Assembly: GCA_009746045.1 (NCBI GenBank)
Contig: RPFO01000127.1
Span: 126,001-190,000, forward strand
Direction of reading: 5' to 3'
DNA from: Mesostigma viride
Lineage: Eukaryota > Streptophyta > Mesostigmatophyceae > Mesostigmatales > Mesostigmataceae
DNA: 64,000 nt
In this document: positions 1 to 10,697 of the stretch, piece after piece
Layout: the number at the start of each line of letters is the position of its first letter
Numbering within the stretch: position 1 is the stretch's first letter
Position numbers and translations under genes: made by a program
Notes under the pieces: model-generated
Databases searched by the model: none
What the model saw: the letters and a program-made list of their open reading frames with translations, nothing else
What the model was told of the DNA's origin: nothing

Positions 1-3000
1 TTGGCTGAAGAGCTGTCGCGATCCAGAGATGAACTGTCGCTGACCATGGAACGGAACACGTGGTCAGGTATATCTTGGCGCACTCTCCGCGTGAGGTCGG
101 GCCAGACACGGGGCAAGAACAATGCCGCGTCAGGCGTCACGAACAGCCAGGACATGTGTGCCGCTTTCGTTCTTCTTGAACGGGCCGATGAAGTCCATCA
201 ATGTAGAGTCCAAGGACCCCATCGGATCAGGTAACTCTTGGGGACGGCTTGCGAGCCCGATGTTGCACTGGACTTCTTGTCTGGCACGAGGGCACTGGGC
301 GCACCATAGTCCTCATATCCCTTCATCCTGGCCAGTAGATGTTTCGGGCCCGAGATAAAGAGGTGGCTTCTTGATGTCCCCTAGAAAAACGAAAAAAATT
401 TCCCGGGTGGAGCCTGGCAGCCAAGAGGCGGCCCTACAAAGCTCCGGGACATACAGCCGCCATTCCTCCGGCTGACACCTCCCGAACAGGCGTCCCTCCT
501 GGAACTATGCAAGGGTAGGCCCACTGCTGCGATGCGCACCGAGCTTCAGCGCCTCGCTATCCTCCGTACCGTGAAAGCTGATCATCGTCCCAGTTCCGAC
601 GTGACTGTGAACGCTCAGCGGCGGTCTGTCTCGCAATCGCTGGTTAACGAATTCGGAGAAGACTGTGGGCGGGCCGATCGGCTGAAGCTTGAACAATTCC
701 CTGGGGCGGCACCACAGGCTAGGGGCATGCGCATATGCATCTCCCCCCCGGGGGCGTCCACTGATCTCGTGGCATCGTCTACCTCCAAGAGAGTGAAGTC
801 ATCCAACTGGTGGTGTCCCAGATGAAAAGTGGGCGGGCCCGGGAGACGTGGCTCCGCGAGTGGGTCCCGGGCGGCCCTTACGCAGTGGGTATGAAGACAC
901 ACCATTGTCTCAGTAGAACCAATAGTCGCCCGTCGCGAAGGGCGCTGGGCACCCACGTTGTCCGCGCCTGACGTATGCGAATCTCTGAATGGCGCAAATT
1001 GACAAGTCTCCATCCACGGCTTTCGACGGGGTCAGGTTGGGCTGCACCAGAAGTGGGTGCGCGGCGGTGTCGTGTGGATCACCAGGCGGTCGGGGTCGAG
1101 ATCCCCTGTCACTAATGGCCACCGAAACTGGCCCCCCAGAAGATGGTGACCACGTGTGCAGTCTGAGTACTACTGCCAGAACTCCTGCTGATGCACTGGG
1201 TAATCGCTCCGCCGGAATCATTGTGCGTGAGATAACTCGATGGGCTGAAGACCTTGCTTGGTCCTGCAGGAGGACCCCGTGGCACAACCTGCGGCATCCG
1301 TAGCCACACACGAAAGGAAGGGCGCCGGCAGGATAAGACTGTCTAGTGGTAGTTCCGCTTAAACGCCTCAACGCCTGTTTGGCACTGCTCAGCCCAGAGA
1401 ACGGGGTACCCTTCTGAGAATGAGCGTATCGGCCGGCGGCGATGGTGGCAAACGGGATGACGATCGTAGTAAGAAGCCAAGCCCAGGAGCTGCGCACCCC
1501 TTCCGTCCGTAGGGACGGCAATTGCTGGACGGACTCCGATCTTTTCCGGTCGGTCGCGATGCCCGTCGGCGGACAGGGTAATGGCCCAAACGGCAACGCA
1601 GCGCCGGGCGCACTTGGCTTTCCGCGCGAAAGGTGCTCATCCCTCCATGACTGAAGCAGCGGCGTCCCATGCCTCTAGGTGCTCCTCGAACGTTGGAGTA
1701 CAACCAGGATGTGTCCAGATACTCCAGCGAGCAACGTGCGCCTGTAGTCAGGCGGCGTGCCCCCTTCTGCGGGTGCCCGCAAGTCCTGGAGACTTGTGGC
1801 AAGTGGGCTGTAACCATCACCCGGACGGAGGAATTCATAGCATCTGGAAGCGCGGGATTGCACAGCCCATTGACGCCACGAAACTGATAAGCCGAAGGGC
1901 GTAGGACGGGTTGTGGGATCTTCGGCGCGATCGCCGCAGCTGCGAAAACCCGTCGACAGTCAATGACGGAAACACGTGGCCCCCTGGAACGTTGAAATGT
2001 CGTCGATGCCCGCGGTAGGATAACCGGACTTGACGGATGGCGTTCAGCTTCCTATCGTCACCAGACCACTTGCTCATGGATTGGGAACGGCAGCACGCCC
2101 TGAGAAGGGGCGTTGCTGGGTTCAAATGAGCCAGCGTCAAGCGTGAAATGAGGATTTCTTGACTCCACCAGCTCGACTGGGCCCATGCGATACAGTGGAG
2201 ACCAGTATGGCCCAGAACCTCCTGAGCTGGACACGGTGCAACCGACATTGGGAGGGAACTGAGGGGTACGATCCGCAAAAGGTAGTCGCTTTCAGGACGC
2301 ATTGAACCGCGCCAGCTCCAATCCGGTGTGAAATCCGCACCCGATCCGTTAAGCAAGCTGAGTGCTATCCAGGTCTATGCGATACATCCTACTCCTTGCC
2401 CTTCCGAAGCTGGACGCGCCCAGCGTCTTGACTGCTATCAGGATTGGGATGCGGTTCGAGGCCGTCCCGAGCGTCGGTGTAATGTTCAGGACTCCGCGGC
2501 CTGTGCCTTAGCTCGCGTCAGGGCACCAGAATGAACCCGGAAACAAACTACCCGCCGGCGCACACTGATGTCCACATCCTGCTTGTCCAGCCAGTCCACG
2601 CCAATGATGAGTCGGCACTGCGCCCGCGCAACTAGTCGCCACCAGGTCGACCGGCGTGCCCTGCAGCACACCTTGAGTCTGCTTAGGCCCGGGATTGGTG
2701 GTGCGACCGTACTGAGTAGTGACATAGATCTGCGTGTGTGAGGCCGGGGTACCAGGCCCAGCGACCACCGGCCTCGTTGATGAGGACGTGGGCGCCGGAT
2801 GTCCACAGTGAACTTCAAGTACATGATCGTTTCTCCTTCAAATACGGATCAGACGTTGGGAGGGACACAACCCCCACGAAGAAACAGATCCGCGAATTCC
2901 GAGATGTACGCGCCGCGTGTTGGGAGGGCGCGTCGCGGCCAGAGTTCGTTAACATCTAACTCTACTTAGTTGACTCCGCGTGGGCTACATCTGATTTTTC

Positions 3001-3816
3001 TATTAATCTATCCCTAGCCGGGCCCAAGCCTGGGCGAGGCTACTACTCGAGGAGCTGGGACGGAGGCCGCCTCGCCCGACACCCGCCCTCTTCCCCTCTC
3101 ACTCTTCGCCCCCCTCCTCATGCATCTCGTGTCAGCACGTCCTGGTGGCGGTAAGAGGAGGACTGTCGCCGCGCCTCAAATCTCGTTGACGCGAGCAACA
3201 CACCCTTGGTAAGAGTGGTCGCGGGGCGTCGCGGCTGCGGTATGGGTGGGAACCTGTCTGGCGTCTGCTAGCGAGGGCGCACGCTCACGCAGGCCGCGTT
3301 GCGGGGTCGGTTCCGAGGACGGAAGGGGTCCGGGCGGCTGCCGAGGGCCGGGCCGGAGAAACGAAGCTGGGTGTCCTTCTCCAGCCCGCACCGGCTCTTG
3401 CCCGGACTTGGGCAGTCGCGCTTGAGGTGCCGCCACATCACTGCACATGAAGCAGCGCGCCTTCTTAGCCATCGATCGGTTGACGCATAGTAGTGTACAT
3501 CATCAGGTCGTCGGGGTACTCCTCCTCACTCGCCGATGAGCTCCGTAGAGTACATTCTGGTTCACAAGCCGTCGCGGACGACTCGTGGCTGACCTGAGAA
3601 CGGCGCACCGAGGGTGGCGCGCGGCTGAGCCACACGTCGGCCCGCAGAGGTCTCTGGATATTAGGATTCCCACTCCTCAGGGGATCAAGCGTAGTGTTGA
3701 ATACCTCATCCTGCAGCTCGGGGCTGAGCGCCTCGAGAATCTGATCTGTACTCCGACGGTCATGTCGGTAGATAAGCGCGCTGGACTGAAACTTGGACAG
3801 AAACTCGCATATGGGG
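1..3816 (-). mobile_element. Indel-ridden chromovirus (Ty3/gypsy) pol-gag copy
   Basis: This stretch aligns from end to end with about 7565-11606 of the second chromovirus in this window, in the same minus orientation. It covers, right to left, the gag zinc-knuckle region (around 3400-3480), protease, reverse transcriptase, RNase H and the start of integrase. It is about 226 bases shorter than its partner. Differences are mostly one-base deletions scattered every 10-20 bases, so every frame is broken and no domain is intact. Homology stops sharply at 3816, in the middle of gag, where the sequence jumps into LTR sequence. Either it is an old decayed copy, or it is uncorrected long-read sequence at a contig join; the even spread of single-base indels favours the latter. 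Confidence 0.85.
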
Positions 3817-3882
3817 ATAGACTAAACGGCCTTAGTAATTTATTCCATTGTTACGTCCGGCCAAAAGGGCAGGGACGTAACA
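3817..3882 (-). repeat. 66-bp outer end of the 3' LTR of the chromovirus
   Basis: These 66 bases are identical to 16574-16639, the outer end of the full LTR. They end in the same GGGCAGGGACGTAACA. In minus orientation this is the start of the 3' LTR; the remaining ~520 bases are missing and replaced by the noisy gag copy at 3816. Confidence 0.85.
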
Positions 3883-3897
3883 CTCCTCCCCCCCATG
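3883..3897 (-). other. Polypurine tract next to the 3' LTR
   Basis: On the minus strand a run rich in G with ATGGGGGGGAGGAG character directly precedes the TGTTACG start of the 3' LTR, the expected position of the plus-strand primer in an LTR retrotransposon. Confidence 0.7.
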
Positions 3898-4081
3898 GGG
3901 GTCGGTAGTCCCTACCGTACAAGGAATTGGAAAAACAACGCTACTATAAGAGTACTATGTCCCAACCTCGGTTCACAGGTTAGTAATGCCAGTTCCTCTA
4001 GAAGTTGATACACAGGCCAACTCTGACGTAGTAGTAAGACTCCAATGGTGACTGGATCAATCCGCTATCCGTCACGAAAAA

Positions 4082-6451
4082 CTATTCTAACCACTTAGCG
4101 TCCGCCGCTAGTGGCACGTCGCTGCGACAGGACTTCAGTGAGGCCCTACGCCCCGCGTGGGTCATCTGTGAAATCATCATCCCAGGGTGCGAACACAGGT
4201 CAATCTCAAAAGCCACCTGGTAGGGGGACACCTTCTGCCGACCCAGCCGGGACAGCTCCACCACGACCCTCGGGGCCACAGAGACAGGAACCCAGCGAGG
4301 TACTGGGGATGGGTGAACATGAGCGTCAACGCCGACCGATCCACCACCCCACACGGTGCTCGCGAACAAAGGCACCCCCATCAGGAAAACCTCCATACGC
4401 ACGTGATCATCGTTGATCGACACCGTCCGGGCCCCTACAATATCGGGCGCCACCAGATTAAGAAAGGCACTCCCCTCCGCTGGAGCCACCTTGGGAGGCG
4501 TCACCACGTGCTTCACCCCATCGACCTGATAGCGCCAATCCCACCAGTCTTCGGACCCGAATCGCACAACATGCCCCACCGCGGCGGGGAAACGAGGGTC
4601 GTCGGGTTGCGGCAGGGGCAGAGGAACCTGGGGCAGAAAGGTGATCTCTACCTGTTCCCAGTAAGCCCCGCGATCCACAGCGAACCAAGGACCCGCGCGA
4701 AACACCAGGGAGCAGGTAAGTGCGTACCCGGGGGAACCTGAAAAGCCGGAGGCCCCTCGAATGTCACACAAAGCTTCTCCGTGCGCGGTCCTGGCCCACC
4801 ATGTCGCACCACTCTGCCCGGTACCGGCCGTATGAAGTCTCCCAATGACCACTCCTCGTGAGATGACCCAGGAGCTCTGGAGGCCGCATCATAGCCCACT
4901 GAAGTGGCAGCAGAATGATCACCTTGACGACCGTGCTGGACCATCAGACGCTGTATCAGGTCCTGTCCGGATTGTACCGCAGCTACGAGCGCTTCCAAGC
5001 GCATCACGGGCTCCGCTGGTACCAGAATGTCCGTACCGCTGGGGCCCTCCGCAGCCCGAGGTCGCGTCTCTGCCATGGTGGGTAGGCGCGGATCCTCCGC
5101 GGAAGGGTGCGAGTGTCGACCCGACGAAGTGGGACGGAGGTGTCCCTCCGCCGGACGTGGCATTGATGAGCCGGCTGGTGCAGGCCGGGGACGTGGATCC
5201 AGGGAGACCAAGAAGGTAGGCTCCGGTGGTTCCAAGGAGACAAGGAAGGTAGGCTCCTCCTGACCCGCATCCGTCGGAGGATCTAAGGGGGCCACAACCG
5301 GGGGCTCGCCCCCGGCCGGCTGTTCTGTCCTAACCGGAGCAGCTCCCGTCGTGTCCGACCGCGGTCGCCGAGCTCTCGCTCCAGTTCCACCGCCGACCCC
5401 CACGTGCGCTCCCAGTGCCGATCCGCCGGGCGACGAGGTGGTGGTGACGCTCGGCGAGCAGGGCGTACCTCCGTTCCCGAGTCCGAACGGGAACGCGAGC
5501 GCGATGACGGTGAGGGCGAGCGCCGACGTGCAGGCCGGTCTGGAGCACGCCGAGAGTCTGGTTGACTGCCTCCGCCCCAACCCGTGGACCGCGGGCGAGA
5601 CCCTCGCCCAGAGGGGCGCCCCCAGCCCATTGCCGGCGGTGGCGCCTCGAAACGCGTCACAGGACGATGTCCTGCGCCGCCCTCCAAGGAGCCCCCAGAA
5701 GGTGGATCCCTTGAAGGGGGACGAGGAAGAGGGACGGGGAGGGTAGTCATCAGAGTCGGAGTCGTCACCCTCGCTCCCATCATCCTGGTCCTCGTCGTCC
5801 ATCGCCACGATGCGATCCAGAGCCTGCCGTAACGAGTACTGCCCGCGCGCATACACTTCTCGCCCCGCAACGCCCCTTCCAACGGGAGGTATCGAGGAAA
5901 GTAGTTCTCCAGATGCTTCCGCACCTCGGGCGGAATCAGGAGGAGCAACAGCCGTGGAAATACCAGACCTGCATCCAGCGTGTTCACGCACGCATGACAC
6001 AGGCACTCCCGCTCATGGGTTTCCCAGTCGATACCGACCACCACGCCGTCGCGCTCGGCAGTGCGGGTCTCGATCTTGAACCCCACATTCCTGCGCACGA
6101 ACCATCGAAAATCCTCCAGCTTAGCGGGGCCGACATGCGCCAAATGGAATCAGCGCGGGATCCGACGGCATCTGGTTCGGCGCCGACGACGCCGCTCCAC
6201 AAGTCACCCTCCCGACCATAGTCGCGCACGAACATCGGGGGTTAAAGTCTCCTCATTCAGCTCCTTCACTAGCTGCAGCGCGCGCGCGTCCGGGCTCCGG
6301 GTCTGGACGACGTCTCGTGCCGACCACCCCCTCCCGAGCCCCCGGCCCTTGAAGCACCCCTTCGGACTGCAGGCTCTCCGCGAGCTGTCTGCATCCTGTC
6401 AACCTGTTCTGGTAGAGGGGCCTCCGGGTAATCTGTCGTATCCATATCCAC
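4082..6451 (-). pseudogene. Extra ORF between pol and 3' LTR of the chromovirus (frameshifted)
   Basis: About 2.4 kb downstream of pol is open in overlapping minus-strand frames: 6451-6269, 6143-5283, 6006-4648 and 4852-4082, which read as one product with at least three frameshifts. In order it shows an N-terminal part with a short Cys pair (ECLCHAC near 6005), a leucine run (LVFPRLLLLLIPPEV), an acidic stretch (DDEDQDDGSEGDDSDSDD), a long Pro/Ser/Arg-rich low-complexity middle, and a C-terminal 200-residue part with many Val and aromatic residues (SEDWWDWRYQVDG) that looks globular. No signal peptide or clear membrane segment is seen, so an envelope protein is not supported, and I recognise no family. 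Its position matches the env or accessory-ORF slot of some Ty3/gypsy elements. A product of this length is unlikely to stay open by chance even in GC-rich DNA, but its function is unknown. Confidence 0.55.
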
Positions 6452-6661
6452 CAGATCTTCCTCACTCGACTCCCCGTCTACTACCCGGATTCCCTGCCTC
6501 TACGCCTCCGCGGCGCTGGCAGAAGTCTGGCCTCTGGGAAGCGCCTCCGCGGCGTCTCCCTGCACGGCCCACACACCAAAGCCAAGGCGTTAGTTGGCGT
6601 GTACCTAGTACCCGGCGCACACCTCACTCTCACCCTACACCGTACACCGTTATACCGCCTA

Positions 6662-7990
6662 TTAATGCAACTGGTGTGTCTTCTTGTATGCTTCCAATAA
6701 GCGGGCGCAACCCGCTAACTCAGTAGGGGTGCGCCAGGAGTCCTCCGACTCATGCTGCGCGAATCGCCATCGCACGCGGTACTGTCGCTGGGTCCCCCGC
6801 CCTCGTTGACATCTCGGTGTCCCACGATCGCAGCCACCTCATCCTCCTGTTCCCCTGTGTCCGGATTGAACTCCAACGGGGCCGGGGGATTGACCCTACC
6901 CTGAATGGTGTTCTGGTGGTACAACTTGAGCTGGTCACGATGGAAACGGTTGGATGTGAGGTTCCATGACACCGGGACGTCCACCTGGAACATGACGTCG
7001 TCAAACTTGGAGAGCACCTTGTAGGGGCCCAGGAACATGGGACGAAGCTTAGTCTTCAGCTCCTTCTCCACCTTGTGTGAGAATCGTCCGATCTGTGGGC
7101 CCTCCACCAGGACCCAATCGCCCACCTCAATGGACGGCGCCCGGTTATCCCGCTTGCCGGCTGTCCTCTCCAGATACCGTCGGTCGCGGCGCGGTAGCCC
7201 TGGACGCACTGTTATGAGCCTGGTGCATCCGCTGCAGCAAGCGATCAACCCCCTGGCGTGTGTCCAGCTTGACCTGACCTCTCCCCGTTCAGGGCTCATA
7301 AGCAGGTCGGGAGGCGTGAGAGGGTGCCTGCCAGAGTTGAGGAAAAAGGGGGTAAATCCGTGGGCGGCCTGGGGAGCATTGTTCAGGGAGAACTCCACCA
7401 AGCCCAGAAGTTCCTCCCAATTGCTGCCCACCGCGTCGGTGTAGTGTCGCATGGTCTCTTGCACTGTACGGTTCAGCCGCTCCACCAGATGGACGACGAA
7501 CTGTGGTAGGCCGTGCCCAGCGACACCTTGGTGCCCAACCGTCGAAGAACTCCTGCCAGAATTTGGCCGTGAAGAGCTTGTCGCGATCAGAGATGAACTG
7601 TCGGCTGAGCCCATGGAATCGGAACACGTGCGTCAGGTATATCTTGGCGCACTCCTCCGCAGTGAGGTCGGCCGGACACGGGGCCAAGTGACACATGCGC
7701 GTCAGGCGGTCCACGAACACCAGGACCATGCTGTTGCCGCTCTTCGTCTTCTTGAACGGGCCGATGAAGTCCATCATGATAGAGTCCCAAGGACCCATCG
7801 GATCAGGTAACGTCTTGGGGACGGCTTGCGAGCCCGTGTTCCTGGACTTCATGATCTGGCACGAGGGGCACTGGCGCACATATGTCTCAATATACTCCTT
7901 CATCCCTGGCCAGTAGAAATGTTTGCGGGCCCGAGGATAAAGACGGTGGCTTCCTTGATGTCCGCCTAGAAACGAATCGTGGAGCTCGTG
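6662..7990 (-). pseudogene. pol: Integrase and chromodomain part of chromovirus pol (frameshifted)
   Basis: The segment starts with the HHCC zinc-binding region (a HELHDSFLGGHQG-type histidine pair near 7985, then CPSC near 7860). The catalytic core follows with WDSIMMDFIGP (first Asp) and a second Asp in FISDRDKLF. After a frameshift near 7500 comes the third acidic position in VERLNRTVQETMRHY, and then the GPY/F-like FLGPYKVLSKFDD module. A further frameshift near 6800 opens the last domain: EDEVAAIVGHRDV followed by QYRVRWRFAQHESEDSWRTP and ARLLEAYKKTH, the pattern of a chromodomain with an aromatic residue and the W of the central strand; the stop is at 6662-6664. In chromoviruses this domain guides integration to particular chromatin. 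At least two frameshifts separate the pieces, so this copy would not make an intact integrase unless they are sequencing errors. Confidence 0.85.
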
Positions 7991-9779
7991 AGCAAGGCGG
8001 CCCTACAAAGCTCCGGGACATACAGCCGCCATTCCTCCGGCTGGACACTCACGAACAGGCGTCCCTCCTGGAACTTGCAAGGGTAGGCACCCATCTGCTG
8101 GGGATGCGCCCGGATGGCTTCAAGCGCCGCTTCCTCCGTGACCGTGAAACGACTGATCATCGTCTCCAGTTCCGACGTGACTGTGAACGCGTCCGCGGCC
8201 GGGTCTGTCTCCGCACTCGCCTGGTTGACGAATTCGGAGAAGACTGTGGGCGGGCCGATCGGCTGAAGCTGAAAAATTCCCTGGGGCGGCACCACATGGC
8301 TAAGGGGCATGCGCATATGCGATCCCTCCCCCTCCCCGGGGGCGTCCACGTCCTCGTGGGCACTCGTCTCCTCCAAGAGAGGTGACAAGTCATCACTGGT
8401 GGTGTGTCCCAGATGAAACAGGTGGCGGGCCCGGGGAGACCGTGGCTCCGCGCCGTAGGCGGTCCCCGGGGCGGCCACTGGTACGCAAGTGGTATGAAGC
8501 ACATCCATGTCCTCGTAGAACCAATAGTCCGCCCGTCGCGAGAGGGCGTCTGGCACCACGTTGTCCGCGCCCTTGACGTATTGGATCTTGAATGGCGCAA
8601 ACTGTGACAAGTACTCCATCCACCGCGCTTGACGGGGCGTCAGGTTGGGCTGCACCAGAAGGTGGGTGAGCGGCCGGTGGTCGGTGTGGATCACCAGGCG
8701 GTGGGGGTCGAGATCCCCCTGCTCACTAATGGCCACCGAAAACTGGGCCCCCAGAAGATGGTGACGCCACGTGTGGCAGCTGTAGACTACTGCCAGAAGC
8801 TCCTGCTGATGCACTGGGTAATTCCGCTCCGCCGGAATCATTGTGCGTGAGATATACTCGATGGGCTGAAGACCCTTGCCTTGGTCCTGCAGGAGGACCC
8901 CCCGATGGCCACCTTGCTGGCATCCGTAGCCACAACGAAAGGAAGGGCCGGGTCCGGCAGGATAAGGACTGGTGCTGTGGTGAGGTGCGCTTAAGCGCCT
9001 CAAACGCCTGTTGGCACTGCTCAGCCCAGAGGAACGGGGTACCCTTCTTGAGAAGAGCGTTGATCGGGGCGGCGATGGTGGCAAACCGTGGGATGAACCG
9101 TCGGTAGTAAGAAGCCAAGCCCAGGAAGCTGCGCACCCCCTTCACGTCCGTAGGGACAGGCCATTGCTGGACGGACTCGATCTTCTCCGGGTCGGTCGCG
9201 ATGCCGTCGCGGACAGGGTATGGCCCAGAAACGGCACGCAGCGGCCGGCGCGCACCTTGGCTTTCCGCGCCGAAAGGTGCTCATCCTCCATGATCTGAAG
9301 CACGGCGTCCACATCCTCTAGGTGCTCCTCGAACGTCTTGGAGTACACCAGGATGTCGTCCAGATACGCCAGCGCGCACGTGCGCTTGTAGGTCCAGGGC
9401 GGGCGTGCCCCCTTCTGCGGGTCCGCCAGGTCCTGGGAGACCTGTGGCAAGTGGGCTGTACCCATCACCGGACGGAGGATATCATTCATCAGCATCTGGA
9501 AGGACGCCGGCGAATTGCACAGCCCCATTGCCGCCACCCGAAACTGATAATGCCGAAGGGCGTAGCGAACGCGGTCTTGTGGCAGTCTTCTGGCGCGATG
9601 CGCAGCTGCCAAAACCCGTCCGCACAGTCAATGACGGTGAAACACGTGGCCCCCTGGACACGGTTGAAGATGTCGTCGATCCGCGGTAGAGGATACCGGG
9701 ACTTGACGGTGATGGCGTTCAGCTTCCGGTAATCCGTCACCAGACGCCACTTGCCTCCTGGCTTGGGAACGAGCAGCAC
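7966..9779 (-). pseudogene. pol: Reverse transcriptase and RNase H part of chromovirus pol (frameshifted)
   Basis: The minus strand first shows LLVPKPGGKWRLVTDYRKLN and FTVIDCADGFWQL (first catalytic Asp of RT) at 9779-9560. After a frameshift, AYLDDILVYSKTFEEHLEDV carries the YLDD catalytic pair near 9370, followed by FLGHTLS. A further frameshift leads to the connection KGVRSFLGLASYYRRFIPRF and then RNase H at 9084-8500, with GVLLQDQ, a second acidic residue in HQQELLAVVYSCHTWRHHLLG, VIHTDHRPL and NVVPDALSRR. These are the standard landmarks of a Ty3/gypsy polymerase that copies the element RNA into DNA. Sequence up to 7966 continues into the integrase zinc region. The breaks between 9612 and 9000 are single-base shifts in otherwise well-conserved coding sequence, suggesting recent decay or consensus errors. 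Confidence 0.9.
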
Positions 9780-10600
9780 GCCCGCTGAGAAGGGGCTGTT
9801 GCTGGGTTCAATGAGCCCAGCGTCAGCAGTGAAATGAGGATCTTCTTGAGCTCCACCAGCTCGACTGGGCCCATGCGATACATGGGAGACACAGTAGGCC
9901 CAGAACCCTCCTGGAGCTGGACACGGTGCAACACCGATCGATTGGGAGGGAACTGAGGGGTACGATCCGCAAAAAGGGTAGTGCGCTTCTCCAGGACGGC
10001 ATTGAACCGCGCCAGCTCATCCGGTGTGAATCCGGCACCGATCTCGTTAAGCAGAGCCTGAGTGCTATCCAGGTCTATGCGATACATCGCGTACTCCTTG
10101 CCCTTCCGAAGCTGGCGCGCCAGCGTCTTGCTGCTCATCAGGATCTGGGATGCTGGTCGAGGCCCGTCCGCCGAGCGCTCGTGTGTAATGTTATGGACCT
10201 CCGCGGCCTGTGCCCTATACTCGCTGTCAGGGCACCAGAATGAACCATCCGGAAACCAAACTACCCGCCGGCGCACACTGATGTCCACATCCTGCTTGTC
10301 CAGCCAGTCCACGCCAATGATGATGTCGGCAGCGCCCAGCGGCGCAATAGTCGCCACCAGGTCGACCGGCGTGCCCTGCAGCACACCCTTGATGTCTGCT
10401 AGGCCCGGCGATTGGTGTCGCCGACCGTCTGAGTAGGTGACATAGACTGCCGTGGTGTGAGGCCGGGGTACCAGGCCCAGCCGACGCACCAGGGCCTCGT
10501 TGATGAAGGACGTGGAGGCGCCGGTGTCCACCAGGAACTTCACGTCCATGATCGTTTTCTCCTTCAAATACGGATCAAGGACGGTGGGAGGGACCAACAA
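9737..10600 (-). CDS. pol: Protease and start of RT of chromovirus pol
   Basis: A 287-residue open frame begins just after gag. The retropepsin signature FLVDTGASTSFINEALVRRLG lies near residues 22-42, and VDLVATIAPLGAADIIIGVDWL gives the second flap and ILG-like motif near residue 105. The C-terminal half (RFNAVLEKRTTLFADRTPQFP, then LHRVQLQEGSGP) is the usual linker into RT, and the frame breaks at 9737 where the RT fingers begin. It processes Gag and Pol during particle maturation. Gag ends at 10698, so pol lies about 100 bases downstream; whether it is expressed by frameshifting, readthrough or a separate start cannot be told. Confidence 0.88.
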   Translation of the reverse strand: MLVPPTVLDPYLKEKTIMDVKFLVDTGASTSFINEALVRRLGLVPRPHTTAVYVTYSDGRRHQSPGLADIKGVLQGTPVDLVATIAPLGAADIIIGVDWLDKQDVDISVRRRVVWFPDGSFWCPDSEYRAQAAEVHNITHERSADGPRPASQILMSSKTLARQLRKGKEYAMYRIDLDSTQALLNEIGAGFTPDELARFNAVLEKRTTLFADRTPQFPPNRSVLHRVQLQEGSGPTVSPMYRMGPVELVELKKILISLLTLGSLNPATAPSQRACCSFPSQEASGVW

Positions 10601-10697
10601 CCCCCACTGAAAAGAAACAGATGCCGCGAATCTCCCTGAGATGTACGCGCCGCCGGTTGGGAGGGCGCGTCTGCGGCCACGTTGTTAACATCTACCT

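Noticed and set aside
4082-6451. Envelope-like protein as the function of the extra chromovirus ORF
   Set aside because: No signal peptide, membrane anchor or Cys-rich ectodomain pattern is visible.
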